A stretch of 64,000 bases of DNA from an uncultured Bacteroidia bacterium (lineage in GTDB: Bacteria; Bacteroidota; Bacteroidia; Bacteroidales; F082), in NCBI GenBank assembly GCA_902774295.1, contig CACYHP010000001.1, positions 434,001-498,000 on the forward strand. Direction: 5' to 3'. Each line of letters starts with the position of its first letter. The first letter of the stretch is position 1. The translations under genes were made by a program, and so were the position numbers. The notes below the pieces were generated by a model, which worked only from the letters and a program-made list of their open reading frames with translations, was not told the DNA's origin and searched no databases. Shown piece after piece: positions 19,528 to 27,607 of this stretch.

Positions 19528-20823
19528 ATGGCAAATAGAATCTATCTCTGCCTCGCTCACATGTCTGAGGCAGGTCTTGAACAAAAATACATAAAAGAAG
19601 CTTTCGATACAAACTGGGTGGTGCCGTTGGGACCGAATGTTAATGGATTTGAGAAAGACCTAGAAGAGTTTGTTAACCATAACGATAACCTTAACCTTAA
19701 TAAGAGGGTTGTGGCTTTGAGTGCAGGAACGGCGGCTGTACATTTGGCACTTATAGCCTGCGGCGTGAAGCCAGGCGACGAAGTTTGCGTGCAGAGCTTC
19801 ACATTCTGCGCATCGAGCCATCCGATTACATATCTTGGCGCAACACCTATCTTCATCGATAGCGAAAAAGATACCTGGAACATGGCCCCGGAATTGTTGG
19901 AAGAGGCAATCAAAGACCGCATTGCCAAGACTGGCAAAAAGCCGAAAGCCATTGTTCCTGTTGCACTTTACGGAATGCCTTACAACGTCGACCGAATCAT
20001 GGAGATTGCCAATAAATATGACATTCCTGTAGTCGAAGATGCCGCGGAAGGTTTTGGCTCACGCTGGAAAGGTCAGGTGTTAGGAACATTTGGTAAGTAC
20101 GGTGTGCTCTCGTTTAACGGTAATAAGATGATAACCACTTCAGGCGGCGGCGCTCTTATCACCAATAATGAAGATGAGTGGCGAGAAGTCATGATGTATG
20201 CTACTCAATATCGTGAGAGCTACCCGTACTACCAACATGAAAAAATTGGCTATAACTACCGAATGTCGAACATTTGTGCTGGTATTGGTCGTGGTCAGAT
20301 GACTGTTGCGAATGACCATATCGCACATCATAAGCATGTACAAAGGCTGTATGAACAGTTATTAGCGGATGTAAAGGGTGTTACTGTTCATAAACAGCCT
20401 AACCTTAACGTTAACGATAACCTTAACACTCCGGTCTACGACTCGAACTATTGGCTCTGCACTATTACAATAGACCCTGAGGTTAGGATTAAGGGTCAGG
20501 AGAATGCATACAAAACCATCGTACAGGGTGCAGTTGGTGGAGCTGCTGGTGTAATTCACGTGGCAGATAGCGCGACAACTGATTGTCAACCGAACGACAA
20601 TGTGGAAGCCTTGCGTGTATTTATGGATGCTGCAGGCATTGAGGCAAGACCTGTTTGGAAACCGATGCACAAACAGCCGGTATACAAGAATTGCCCAGCA
20701 TATACAAATGGTGTTTCTGAAGCCATTTTTAAAGTGGGCATGTGTTTGCCAGCTGGTCCGTATGTTAAGGATGAGGATGTGAAATATATTGTCGATACAA
20801 TCAAGAGCGCAATTGTTGAATGA
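19528..20823 (+). CDS. DegT/DnrJ/EryC1/StrS aminotransferase with repeat-encoded insertions
   Basis: 431 residues, longer than the usual 370-400. PLP-binding motifs are present: ALSAGTAAVHLAL near 70, VEDAAEGFGSRWKG near 170, and SFNGNKMITTSGGG near 195 with the Schiff-base lysine. It transfers an amino group to a nucleotide-linked keto sugar. Two stretches are encoded by family A repeats: HNDNLNLNK near residues 51-59 and PNLNVNDNLN near 291-300. The second lies between elements that are adjacent in ordinary relatives. The frame stays open through both. Activity is therefore possible but the insertions are odd. Confidence 0.92.
   Translation: MANRIYLCLAHMSEAGLEQKYIKEAFDTNWVVPLGPNVNGFEKDLEEFVNHNDNLNLNKRVVALSAGTAAVHLALIACGVKPGDEVCVQSFTFCASSHPITYLGATPIFIDSEKDTWNMAPELLEEAIKDRIAKTGKKPKAIVPVALYGMPYNVDRIMEIANKYDIPVVEDAAEGFGSRWKGQVLGTFGKYGVLSFNGNKMITTSGGGALITNNEDEWREVMMYATQYRESYPYYQHEKIGYNYRMSNICAGIGRGQMTVANDHIAHHKHVQRLYEQLLADVKGVTVHKQPNLNVNDNLNTPVYDSNYWLCTITIDPEVRIKGQENAYKTIVQGAVGGAAGVIHVADSATTDCQPNDNVEALRVFMDAAGIEARPVWKPMHKQPVYKNCPAYTNGVSEAIFKVGMCLPAGPYVKDEDVKYIVDTIKSAIVE
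19671..19703 (-). repeat. Family A repeat, copy A3, inside aminotransferase gene
   Basis: Read on the minus strand it is a GTTAAGG/GTTATCGTTATGG-like tandem, inverse to A1 and A2. It lies in frame in the aminotransferase and encodes an Asn/Leu-rich stretch. Confidence 0.65.
20398..20430 (-). repeat. Family A repeat, copy A4, inside aminotransferase gene
   Basis: AACCTTAACGTTAACG on the + strand, in frame within the same gene as A3. It encodes NLNVNDNLN. Same orientation as A3 and A5. Confidence 0.75.
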
Positions 20824-20866
20824 TATAACTATTAATTGTTATTGATCATAATGCTTAGGATAATTA

Positions 20867-20893
20867 ACGAGGCGAGTTTTGTACCCGCCTCGT
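20867..20893 (+). terminator. Hairpin terminator after aminotransferase gene
   Basis: Perfect 8-bp stem ACGAGGCG/CGCCTCGT with an 11-base loop, followed by TTTG. It lies in the 128-base gap after the aminotransferase and may end the main operon or reduce read-through to the glycosyltransferase at 20952. Confidence 0.7.
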
Positions 20894-20951
20894 TTGCGAA
20901 TAAATAAAAAACCTTCACAATTCATCGAGGAAAAGAATTTTATAAATTATA

Positions 20952-21704
20952 ATGTCACCGCTTGTTTCCATAATCATGCCTTGTTACAATGCTGAGCGTT
21001 ACATTGCCCAAAGCATTGAGTCGGTATTGGCGCAGACCTACACCAATTGGGAGTTGCTGATTACTGATGATTGTTCGACGGATAATAGCGTAAAGATTGC
21101 TCAAAAATATAGCCTGCAGGATGACAGGATTAAACTTCTGGTTTCTGACGAGCATCATGGTATAGCAGGAACAAGAAATTTATCATTAGATCGTGCCCAA
21201 GGTCGTTTTATCGCATTTTTGGATGATGATGATTTATGGATGAGCGATAAGCTTGAAAAGCAGATTACTTATATGCTTGATAATGAAATAGGCTTTTCTT
21301 ACACAAGCTATGAACTTATCGATAAAAATGGCATTTCTATGAACAAAATAATAATGGCAAACGATGTTATTGATTACAAGAAATATCTTCGTAATACCAT
21401 TATTGGGTGTGGTACTGTAACACTTGATAGAGAAATTGTTGGCGACTTCAGAATGCCAAACAACGGAACAAGCGATGATATGGCACTGTGGGCTCAGTTA
21501 ATGCGAAAAGGTTTTAAGGCATATCCTTTAAATGAAGTGTTGCAAAAACATCGTATAACAGGTGAGTCAGCATCAAGTAAACATTTGAAAGCTTCACATG
21601 ATGTATGGTTGGTTTATCGTGAATGCGAAAACCTCAATCTCATACAATCATCATATAATTTTGTGTGTTACGCATTTAATGCTGTTAAAAAACGTATTTT
21701 TTGA
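20952..21704 (+). CDS. Glycosyltransferase family 2 (GT-A fold)
   Basis: 250 residues. The start SPLVSIIMPCYNAERYIAQS with ITDDCSTDNS near 36-45 is the standard GT2 nucleotide-binding region, and AFLDDDDLWM near 90 carries the metal-binding DxD motif. It is expected to add one sugar to the lipid-linked repeat unit. It follows the terminator-like hairpin and overlaps the next gene by four bases (TTGA). Confidence 0.92.
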   Translation: MSPLVSIIMPCYNAERYIAQSIESVLAQTYTNWELLITDDCSTDNSVKIAQKYSLQDDRIKLLVSDEHHGIAGTRNLSLDRAQGRFIAFLDDDDLWMSDKLEKQITYMLDNEIGFSYTSYELIDKNGISMNKIIMANDVIDYKKYLRNTIIGCGTVTLDREIVGDFRMPNNGTSDDMALWAQLMRKGFKAYPLNEVLQKHRITGESASSKHLKASHDVWLVYRECENLNLIQSSYNFVCYAFNAVKKRIF

Positions 21705-22501
21705 ATAAGGATTTCTTTTTATACCGTCATGCCTGGAGATACAATGGCGCTCCGGATTGTGAACCCGAACTGTCGGATTCCCAATGTAATGAATTGCTGA
21801 AGATGGGCGGTTGGATGGTTCGTAATACGTTTGATTTCGATTGTAAGCAAGAGACGCAATTTTGGAATCTTATAAAAGATTCTTTTGGCGGGATGGACGA
21901 TCATTCACAAAATGAGAAAAAGAAATTACGCCACGCTTTTAGAAGTTTTGATTATAAGTTGGTTGATAATAGATATCTGAGAGAAAATGCTTACCCAATA
22001 GTGAAAGCAACTTTCGAAGATTATCATGTGACTGATCGGTTGATGAACGAGACTGTTTTCAATGATTATCTCGACCATTGTGCAAGGAATAATTACGATT
22101 ATTGGGGTGCTTTTCATAAAGAAACAGGGGAGTTTATCGGCTTTTGTGCGGTTTATGTATTCGATAACTCGTGTGAATATGGCATTATAGGATTTCAACC
22201 TAAATACAAGCATAACGCAACCTATCCATACTATGGCTTTTTCTATAAGATGAATGAATACTATCTTGGAGAAAAGCATTTTAAATACGTCACCGATGGC
22301 TCGCGAAGCATCACCGAACATTCCAATATCCAGCCGTTTCTTGAGCAGAACTTCAAATTCAGAAAGGCATATTGCAAGCTGAAGCTACATTACAAATGGT
22401 GGTTCGGGATGATAGTGCGACTGCTGTACCCGTTCAGAAATGTCATTCCAAACAGAAATATCCAGGCGGTGCTGAAGATGCACGGAATGCAAACGGAGTA
22501 A
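21701..22501 (+). CDS. Uncharacterised protein of polysaccharide locus, possible acyltransferase fold
   Basis: 266 residues, TTG start overlapping the stop codon of the glycosyltransferase gene. I do not recognise a named family. The central part (NNYDYWGAFHKETGEFIGFCAVYVFDNSCEYGIIGF in pieces around residues 125-160) has the alternating beta pattern of GNAT or FemAB-like acyltransferases. The end HYKWWFGMIVRLLYPFR is amphipathic and basic and may touch the membrane. Coupling to a glycosyltransferase suggests a role in sugar modification. The stop abuts family A repeat A5. Confidence 0.55.
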   Translation: MNKDFFLYRHAWRYNGAPDCEPELSDSQCNELLKMGGWMVRNTFDFDCKQETQFWNLIKDSFGGMDDHSQNEKKKLRHAFRSFDYKLVDNRYLRENAYPIVKATFEDYHVTDRLMNETVFNDYLDHCARNNYDYWGAFHKETGEFIGFCAVYVFDNSCEYGIIGFQPKYKHNATYPYYGFFYKMNEYYLGEKHFKYVTDGSRSITEHSNIQPFLEQNFKFRKAYCKLKLHYKWWFGMIVRLLYPFRNVIPNRNIQAVLKMHGMQTE

Positions 22502-22541
22502 CCTTAACTCAACGTTAACGTTAACCATAACCTTAACCAAA
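22500..22541 (-). repeat. Family A repeat, copy A5
   Basis: Several AACGTTAACC/CCTTAACC units starting at the stop codon of the preceding gene. Orientation is opposite to A1 and A2, so the polysaccharide block lies between inverted family A repeats. Confidence 0.75.
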
Positions 22542-22565
22542 GTAGAACCTTTAAAAAATAGATAA

Positions 22566-22736
22566 AATGGATGTGAAACCTGCGTTTGCGTCCGCGGGCA
22601 TTTTGTTGAATACTTTTACGATGAAAACGGCAATCTTACCGATACAATAGACATGATCCCCGGCGGTACGATTCTCAACATCGAGCGCGGTCAGTGGCAT
22701 AGCCTGAAATGCCTTGAGAGCGGTGGGAGAAGATGA
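22566..22736 (+). pseudogene. WbuC-type cupin fragment
   Basis: An open stretch of about 55 codons without a good start encodes GHFVEYFYDENGNL, then IPGGTILNIERGQWHSLKCL and stops. This matches the central beta strands and the PxG-x-W-HS-L pattern of WbuC family cupins, which are usually about 130-160 residues and often close capsule loci. Both ends are missing, so it is a gene remnant at the right edge of the polysaccharide locus. Confidence 0.7.
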
Positions 22737-23103
22737 GGGAGGAAGATGTAATGGATGTGAGGGGATAACACAAGACGAATTGTGGCTTGATAAGTATCAA
22801 GAGGTGATGTGATTTATGGGAGAAATCATAGAAATCCATAAAAACATCGTATTGAAGAACATTTGTTATTGAATCTTTCAAATACAATAGAAAGTTACTT
22901 AACTCTGGTAAGATGAAAGAGAGTGGGGAGGGAGATATTTGAGAAGCATTAATGCTTAGCGAAAAATATAAAAGAATCATTACATATAACATGAAGTAAT
23001 CATACGATATCTTTACACATAAGAATGTAGGGAGATGTTATGGTATTACAGATAATTCGAATGAGCGTTTTCCAATAAAATATACAATCAATTTACAACA
23101 AAG
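22737..23103 (+). other. AT-rich spacer before defence island
   Basis: No convincing gene. Short open pieces such as the one encoding DELWLDKYQEVM and then MGEIIEIHKNIV around 22775-22860 look like decayed coding sequence, family unknown. A promoter-like TATCTTTA stands at about 23009 and could serve the ATPase gene at 23104. Confidence 0.4.
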
Positions 23104-25038
23104 ATGAAGATTATAGGTATTAGAATTAATAAAGGGGCCAATGTTGTGGTAAAAAATCTTCAACCGGGCTGGTATCCTTTCGGTAATTATGAAGAACCAA
23201 ACATTCAGGAACGTTATATTAATTTATCTTGGGAAAAGGAAATCAATCAAGTGTACCAAGTCTATCCAGGTCTTCCAGAAATATCAGTTTCTTGTATTGT
23301 TGGAAAGAATGGTGCAGGCAAAACTACCATGATAGATATAATGCTTAGAATAATAAACAATTTTGCATATTATTTATTAGACGGAAAGGCGGATGATACT
23401 AATGAGTATCATACTGACCGTGGTAGGAAGTTGACATACGCCAAAGGCTTATATGCGAAGATGTATTTTGAATTGGATGGGATTTTGGGGGTTATTGATT
23501 GTCAGAACGAAGAATTGTTTTGCCAGTTCCAACTTTCAAGTAGTAAGAAATTGCTTAGTTATAATCAATCGACCTTGCCTAAGATTAAGAACAAAGGAGA
23601 ACTACTAAAATATTTCTTCTATACCATTGAATGTAATTATAGTCAATACGGTTTTCGTCCTTCAGATTATGAACCATTGAAAGACAAGGATAAAATAAAT
23701 CCTATCGATGATGGGGTAAATGGAGAATGGATAGAAGGACTTTTCCATAAGAATGATGGTTATCTCTCTCCAGCGGTTTTAACACCATTTCGTGACAATG
23801 GTTTAATTGATTATGACCAAGAAGAAAGACTGGCCAACCGTAGGTTGATAACACTTTCAATCTTGTATTATACACAAAACAAACAGTTTGTTCCTGGTTA
23901 TAATCCATCCCATTTAACATACACTTTTGATATGGGATTTATTGAGAAGAAACAATATGATTTGGTTAAAAGCACAAGAATATTCAATGCAGCACAGGTT
24001 GACTTTTTGATGGATCATTTTAGAGAGGCGTGGAATAAGTTATTATATGAGAAATTGAAGAATATTGAGGATGTGGAAGGTAGAAATGCATTGCTTTATT
24101 TGGGTTATAAGAGCCTTAAAATATGTTTGAAATACAGAAATTATCAAAGACGATTCGCGCTGGAATCATTTAGTAAAGCTTTGTCAAAAGAAGGAGGTGA
24201 TGCTTTTGAAAAATTCACGCATACGGAGGCCTTCCCTAAGCGCATTAATTCGATTGTAAAAGCTCTTTATAAAGACACTTCCCATATTGCATTAAAAATA
24301 CATCAGTGTATTTCATTCATGCAGAGTGGTTATTTTACCAAATCAAGCCGTCGTGTTACAATTGATGAATACATACAATCTCTTCCGAGGTATACTTATG
24401 ATTATGTGTTTAAGGCGTTGCCGCCATCTTATTTCAAAGTTGAGTTAACAATGACTCGAGGAGAAGAATCTAAATGGATGAGATATCAAAATAATAGTTC
24501 GGAGGAGTTTCATTTTTCACAAATGAGTAGTGGCGAACGGCAGTTAATGAACTCTATGAGTTATGTTCTTTATCACATAAAGAATATTCAAAGTATAAAA
24601 CAGGATGCTGATAGAGTCCCCTACCATCATATTAATCTTATATTTGACGAGGCAGAACTTTATTTTCATCCTGATTATCAGAGATTTCTGGTGCGTCGTA
24701 TAATAGAAATGCTCCATTGGTGTCACATTGATCGCAGAAGAATTCGTTCTATTAACATAATTCTGGCTACACATTCTCCTTATGTGTTGTCCGATATTTT
24801 TAAAGAGAAATCAATGTATTTGAAATCGGGACAACTAGTAAAAGTCAAAGGACAATCGTTTGGCGCAAACTATTATAACATGCTTCAGGAAAGCTTTTTC
24901 TTTGAAGAATCACCCATGGGTGAGATAGCTACAGAAATAATTCAGAAATGGATTGATTCCCAAAATTATAAAAAGTCAAAATTTGTTGGTGATCCGATTA
25001 TTAGTAGATATCTTGAAAGACAAAACAAGAATAAATAA
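23104..25038 (+). CDS. ABC/SMC-type AAA ATPase, PtuA-like retron effector subunit
   Basis: 644 residues. Walker A is GKNGAGKTT at 67-75. The ABC signature is MSSGERQ near 475, Walker B is LIFDEA near 511-516 and the H-loop is LATHSP near 553. The long middle region between Walker A and the signature replaces a coiled coil, as in RecF/OLD-like defence ATPases. Its stop overlaps the start of an HNH nuclease gene (TAATG), the PtuA/PtuB arrangement of Septu systems and type I-A retrons. In those systems the ATPase holds the nuclease inactive until phage infection. A retron RNA and reverse transcriptase follow, so assignment as retron effector is well supported by context. Confidence 0.85.
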   Translation: MKIIGIRINKGANVVVKNLQPGWYPFGNYEEPNIQERYINLSWEKEINQVYQVYPGLPEISVSCIVGKNGAGKTTMIDIMLRIINNFAYYLLDGKADDTNEYHTDRGRKLTYAKGLYAKMYFELDGILGVIDCQNEELFCQFQLSSSKKLLSYNQSTLPKIKNKGELLKYFFYTIECNYSQYGFRPSDYEPLKDKDKINPIDDGVNGEWIEGLFHKNDGYLSPAVLTPFRDNGLIDYDQEERLANRRLITLSILYYTQNKQFVPGYNPSHLTYTFDMGFIEKKQYDLVKSTRIFNAAQVDFLMDHFREAWNKLLYEKLKNIEDVEGRNALLYLGYKSLKICLKYRNYQRRFALESFSKALSKEGGDAFEKFTHTEAFPKRINSIVKALYKDTSHIALKIHQCISFMQSGYFTKSSRRVTIDEYIQSLPRYTYDYVFKALPPSYFKVELTMTRGEESKWMRYQNNSSEEFHFSQMSSGERQLMNSMSYVLYHIKNIQSIKQDADRVPYHHINLIFDEAELYFHPDYQRFLVRRIIEMLHWCHIDRRRIRSINIILATHSPYVLSDIFKEKSMYLKSGQLVKVKGQSFGANYYNMLQESFFFEESPMGEIATEIIQKWIDSQNYKKSKFVGDPIISRYLERQNKNK

Positions 25039-26051
25039 TGTATCGAATTCCAGATAACAATACAGGTGCTATTAATCATTTCCAAGATTATGCGGAAAAG
25101 GTAAAACTTGTGGTATCGGACTATTATGCGAAGCAATCGTCAGAATGGTGTAAGAAATATACTGGCAAGTTTTTGGAAAGAGTGATTTCCTCGGATACCA
25201 CATTAACCAATACTGGTTCATTACTTGAGATTTTGTTAATTGGAGATTTTAGAAAGCAGAAGGATTTAATTATATTAATTGATAAAGAACTTGATGCTGA
25301 AAAGATCAATCAAACTGATGTGAAAAATGTATTCATGCAAACGATGAGTGATTTGTTTGTTGATACATTTTATAATAAGAATACGTTTTTTAATAAGAAT
25401 AAACATATAGAACGAGTAGGTGTTGAGGTCTGTCCATATTGTGGTCGAAATTATGTCTTTTCTGTAAAACATCCAACTAAATCAAATCCAAATACACGAA
25501 TAAAGCCGCAAATTGATCATTTTTTACCGAAATCTGAATACCCATACTTGGCTTTGAATTACTATAATCTTATACCCAGTTGTAGTACATGTAATGAAAG
25601 GCCTAGCAAAGGAACAAATGATCCCATAGGAAACGACAGGGTACACGAATATTTGATGCAACCTCGAGAGTTTAGGTCAGAAGATATAGAGTTTTCATAT
25701 ATACCAAACACATCATTTTATCGTGATTTTTCGGTCAAAGTGGATATGAAATGTTCAAATCCAGATCTTAATAAAGGATATAAAAAATGGTTGGGCCTGG
25801 ATAAACTTTATGAAAAGCATAATGGTGAGGTTTCTAGAATGTTTGTTCAATTAGAGGCTGTTATTGCAGATAAATACAAAGATTATTTGAAAAACAAGTT
25901 CAAAGTTCCATCTGATTATTTACAGTCTGTTCCATTTATCCTTTTTGGCTACAGTCTATCAGATGACCAAGCACCATTTATACAACTTCATAAATTTAAA
26001 AAGGATATTTTCAAACAAATTAAACGAGATTTTGGCGATATAAATCAATAA
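25038..26051 (+). CDS. HNH endonuclease, PtuB-like
   Basis: 337 residues. The HNH core comprises CPYC at 132-135, the catalytic QIDHFLPKSEYP with Asp-His at 160-161, NLIPSC with Asn 177 and a second zinc knuckle CSTC at 182-185. This is the HNH subtype found next to retrons and RecF-like ATPases. It is translationally coupled to the ATPase gene by a one-base overlap. Expected role: nucleic acid or tRNA cleavage leading to abortive infection once released by the ATPase. It is longer than the classical PtuB (about 230 residues) because of an extended helical N-terminus of 130 residues. Confidence 0.88.
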   Translation: MYRIPDNNTGAINHFQDYAEKVKLVVSDYYAKQSSEWCKKYTGKFLERVISSDTTLTNTGSLLEILLIGDFRKQKDLIILIDKELDAEKINQTDVKNVFMQTMSDLFVDTFYNKNTFFNKNKHIERVGVEVCPYCGRNYVFSVKHPTKSNPNTRIKPQIDHFLPKSEYPYLALNYYNLIPSCSTCNERPSKGTNDPIGNDRVHEYLMQPREFRSEDIEFSYIPNTSFYRDFSVKVDMKCSNPDLNKGYKKWLGLDKLYEKHNGEVSRMFVQLEAVIADKYKDYLKNKFKVPSDYLQSVPFILFGYSLSDDQAPFIQLHKFKKDIFKQIKRDFGDINQ

Positions 26052-26143
26052 TCTTATCAATTAAAATCATAGATAATCAATATATTTTTTTAAATATTGT
26101 TTACAGAAAAAAGGTAATTTATCCAAGAGTTCAAAAAAAGTTG

Positions 26144-26151
26144 TACATTTG
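26144..26151 (+). promoter_or_regulatory. Promoter -7 box before retron RNA
   Basis: TACATTTG fits the Bacteroidetes TAnnTTTG -7 consensus exactly. Start of transcription is expected about 5-8 bases downstream, near 26157. No good TTTG -33 box is visible at the usual spacing. Confidence 0.65.
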
Positions 26152-26156
26152 CAGCA

Positions 26157-26414
26157 GAGTTCTTTGAGATAATATTGTCACGTAATGCTTAGTTCTTGAA
26201 GTGAATTAAGTTTCACAACCGAAAGGTCTTCTGGCCGAAAAGGTCTTTCGCTCGACCGCAATTGGGACTTCTAGACAGGTTTGTGCGATAGTAGAATTGA
26301 TAACACAAGAGCATTTATTGCAATTGTTATATATCAATTTATAAGTGTCTATATTTTATGGACACGGAATAAAGGGGATGGAACATGGACAGCGCATATA
26401 AACATTACGCGACA
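26157..26414 (+). ncRNA. Retron msr-msd non-coding RNA
   Basis: The order of elements matches a retron RNA. An a1 segment TGTCACGTAATG (26176-26187) pairs with an a2 segment CATTACGCGACA (26403-26414) with 11 of 12 positions complementary. Directly after a1 comes TTAG (26189-26192), whose G is the expected branching guanosine. Then follow msr hairpins: GTGAA/TTCAC (26201-26216) and CGAAAG/CTTTCG (26220-26250). The presumed msd part has ATTGATA/TATCAAT (26296-26338) and GTGTCTA/TGGACAC with one G-U pair (26346-26366). It lies between the HNH gene and the reverse transcriptase gene. The 3' limit of the transcript is not certain. Confidence 0.75.
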
Positions 26415-26476
26415 TCGTATATGGACACGGGCGATATTGCCACAAAACAATTAAACTCTGTTTATATGCGTATTTT
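26393..26476 (+). promoter_or_regulatory. 12-bp inverted repeat overlapping retron a2
   Basis: CGCATATAAACA (26393-26404) and TGTTTATATGCG (26459-26470) are perfectly complementary and are followed by TATTTTTATTTT. The left arm overlaps the first two bases of a2, so this stem competes at its edge with the a1/a2 stem. It could end or attenuate the RNA before the reverse transcriptase gene. Confidence 0.5.
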
Positions 26477-26711
26477 TATTTTCCATGAGACGCGGGTACA
26501 AGGTACCTGGCTCTCGGGCTCAAAGAGCCGTTGCTCCATCTCCAGCAGAGATGTCGTTCTTTCAAATGATGGTAAGAAGAGAAGCCGCAGAAGACTCGGT
26601 GCAATCTTCAAGAGTATTGGCAAAGTAATACTTGAGATTATTAAAATCATTCTCGCATTAGGTGCAATTGCTAAACTCGCATTAATTGTTATAGATCGGC
26701 TAGGCTGGTAA
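26466..26711 (+). CDS. Small hydrophobic protein between retron RNA and RT
   Basis: An open frame reaches from 26385 to 26711; its first part overlaps retron a2 and is unlikely to be translated, so the ATG at 26466 is proposed (81 residues). The last 40 residues have a basic run KKRSRRR followed by an amphipathic to hydrophobic helix FKSIGKVILEIIKIILALG and a short tail ending IDRLGW. This looks like a small membrane-active peptide. The middle part contains a GGTACAAGGTACCTGG-type sequence and two hairpins, so part of the frame may be structured RNA. Translation is unproven. It ends 18 bases before the RT gene. Confidence 0.4.
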   Translation: MRIFIFHETRVQGTWLSGSKSRCSISSRDVVLSNDGKKRSRRRLGAIFKSIGKVILEIIKIILALGAIAKLALIVIDRLGW

Positions 26712-26729
26712 CATCCCTTTTATTTTTTC

Positions 26730-27596
26730 ATGCTTATTCAAAAAATCGATATATTATGTTCATTTGTTCTTCACAAAGAGGAAGAGAGGGTGAACTATAT
26801 AATTAAACATATTGAAGATTATTATACAGAGTTTTTACGTTATAAAACTGACAAACTTGGAAACAAGAGACGAAACAAACCTCAATATTCACAATTTGGT
26901 GAGTATTGGACAAGAACCATAAACCCTCCCAAAAATGAATTGAAAGATATTCAGAGACGCATAAATGGATATTTGGTTGAAAATATCCTAATGCCTGAAT
27001 ATGCTTATGGGGGCATTAAGAGAAAAGACAACATCCGTAATGCACGTTTCCATAAAGGGAATAAGTTTGTGTTTCAAACCGATTTGAAGGATTTTTTTCC
27101 ATACATTACGCATAAAGCGGTATATGAAATGTATTTGAGATGTGGTTTCTCTCACGACGTGTCATCGCTGCTTACAAAACTAACCACATATAAAGGTCAT
27201 CTGCCGCAAGGTGCTCCAACATCTACAACAATAGCAAATTTAGTATTTATTCCAACTGGTAATGAACTCCAAGCCTTGGCTGAGCGTGAGGGACTGCGTT
27301 TTACAACATTTGTTGATGATGTTACGATGTCGTCACAGTCTGATTTCAAACATGTAGTTCCAGAGATAGTGCAAATAATCAAATCCCATGGTTTTAAGAT
27401 AAGCCAAGGAAAAACAACATATAAATCAGGCATAACTGAAGTTACCGGAGTAAAACTGCTTAATAATTCGATGACTGTTACAGAAAAGTTTAAGGCTGCT
27501 TTTGCTAAAGAAGCAGATGAGAATTCACCGAGAGCCAAAGGAATGAAAAACTATAAAGAGAGAATCTCAATAATCTCTGAATATAAAAAAAGCTAA
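26730..27596 (+). CDS. Retron reverse transcriptase
   Basis: 288 residues, normal for a compact retron RT. Retron hallmarks are NARFH at 104-108 (NAxxH of region X) and VTG at 238-240 (region Y). RT core motifs are FQTDLKDFFPYI (motif A, 115-126), LPQGAPTSTTIANL (158-171) and FVDD at 194-197 in place of the usual YxDD. The enzyme copies the msd part of the RNA at 26157-26414, primed from the branching G, to give msDNA. The effector ATPase/HNH pair lies upstream of the RNA rather than after the RT, unlike Retron-Eco7. Confidence 0.93.
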   Translation: MLIQKIDILCSFVLHKEEERVNYIIKHIEDYYTEFLRYKTDKLGNKRRNKPQYSQFGEYWTRTINPPKNELKDIQRRINGYLVENILMPEYAYGGIKRKDNIRNARFHKGNKFVFQTDLKDFFPYITHKAVYEMYLRCGFSHDVSSLLTKLTTYKGHLPQGAPTSTTIANLVFIPTGNELQALAEREGLRFTTFVDDVTMSSQSDFKHVVPEIVQIIKSHGFKISQGKTTYKSGITEVTGVKLLNNSMTVTEKFKAAFAKEADENSPRAKGMKNYKERISIISEYKKS

Positions 27597-27607
27597 TTAT
27601 ATAACAC

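Noticed and set aside
26385..26465. Upstream part of the small frame before the RT as coding
   Set aside because: It overlaps the retron a2 segment and a strong stem, so RNA function is the better explanation for this part.
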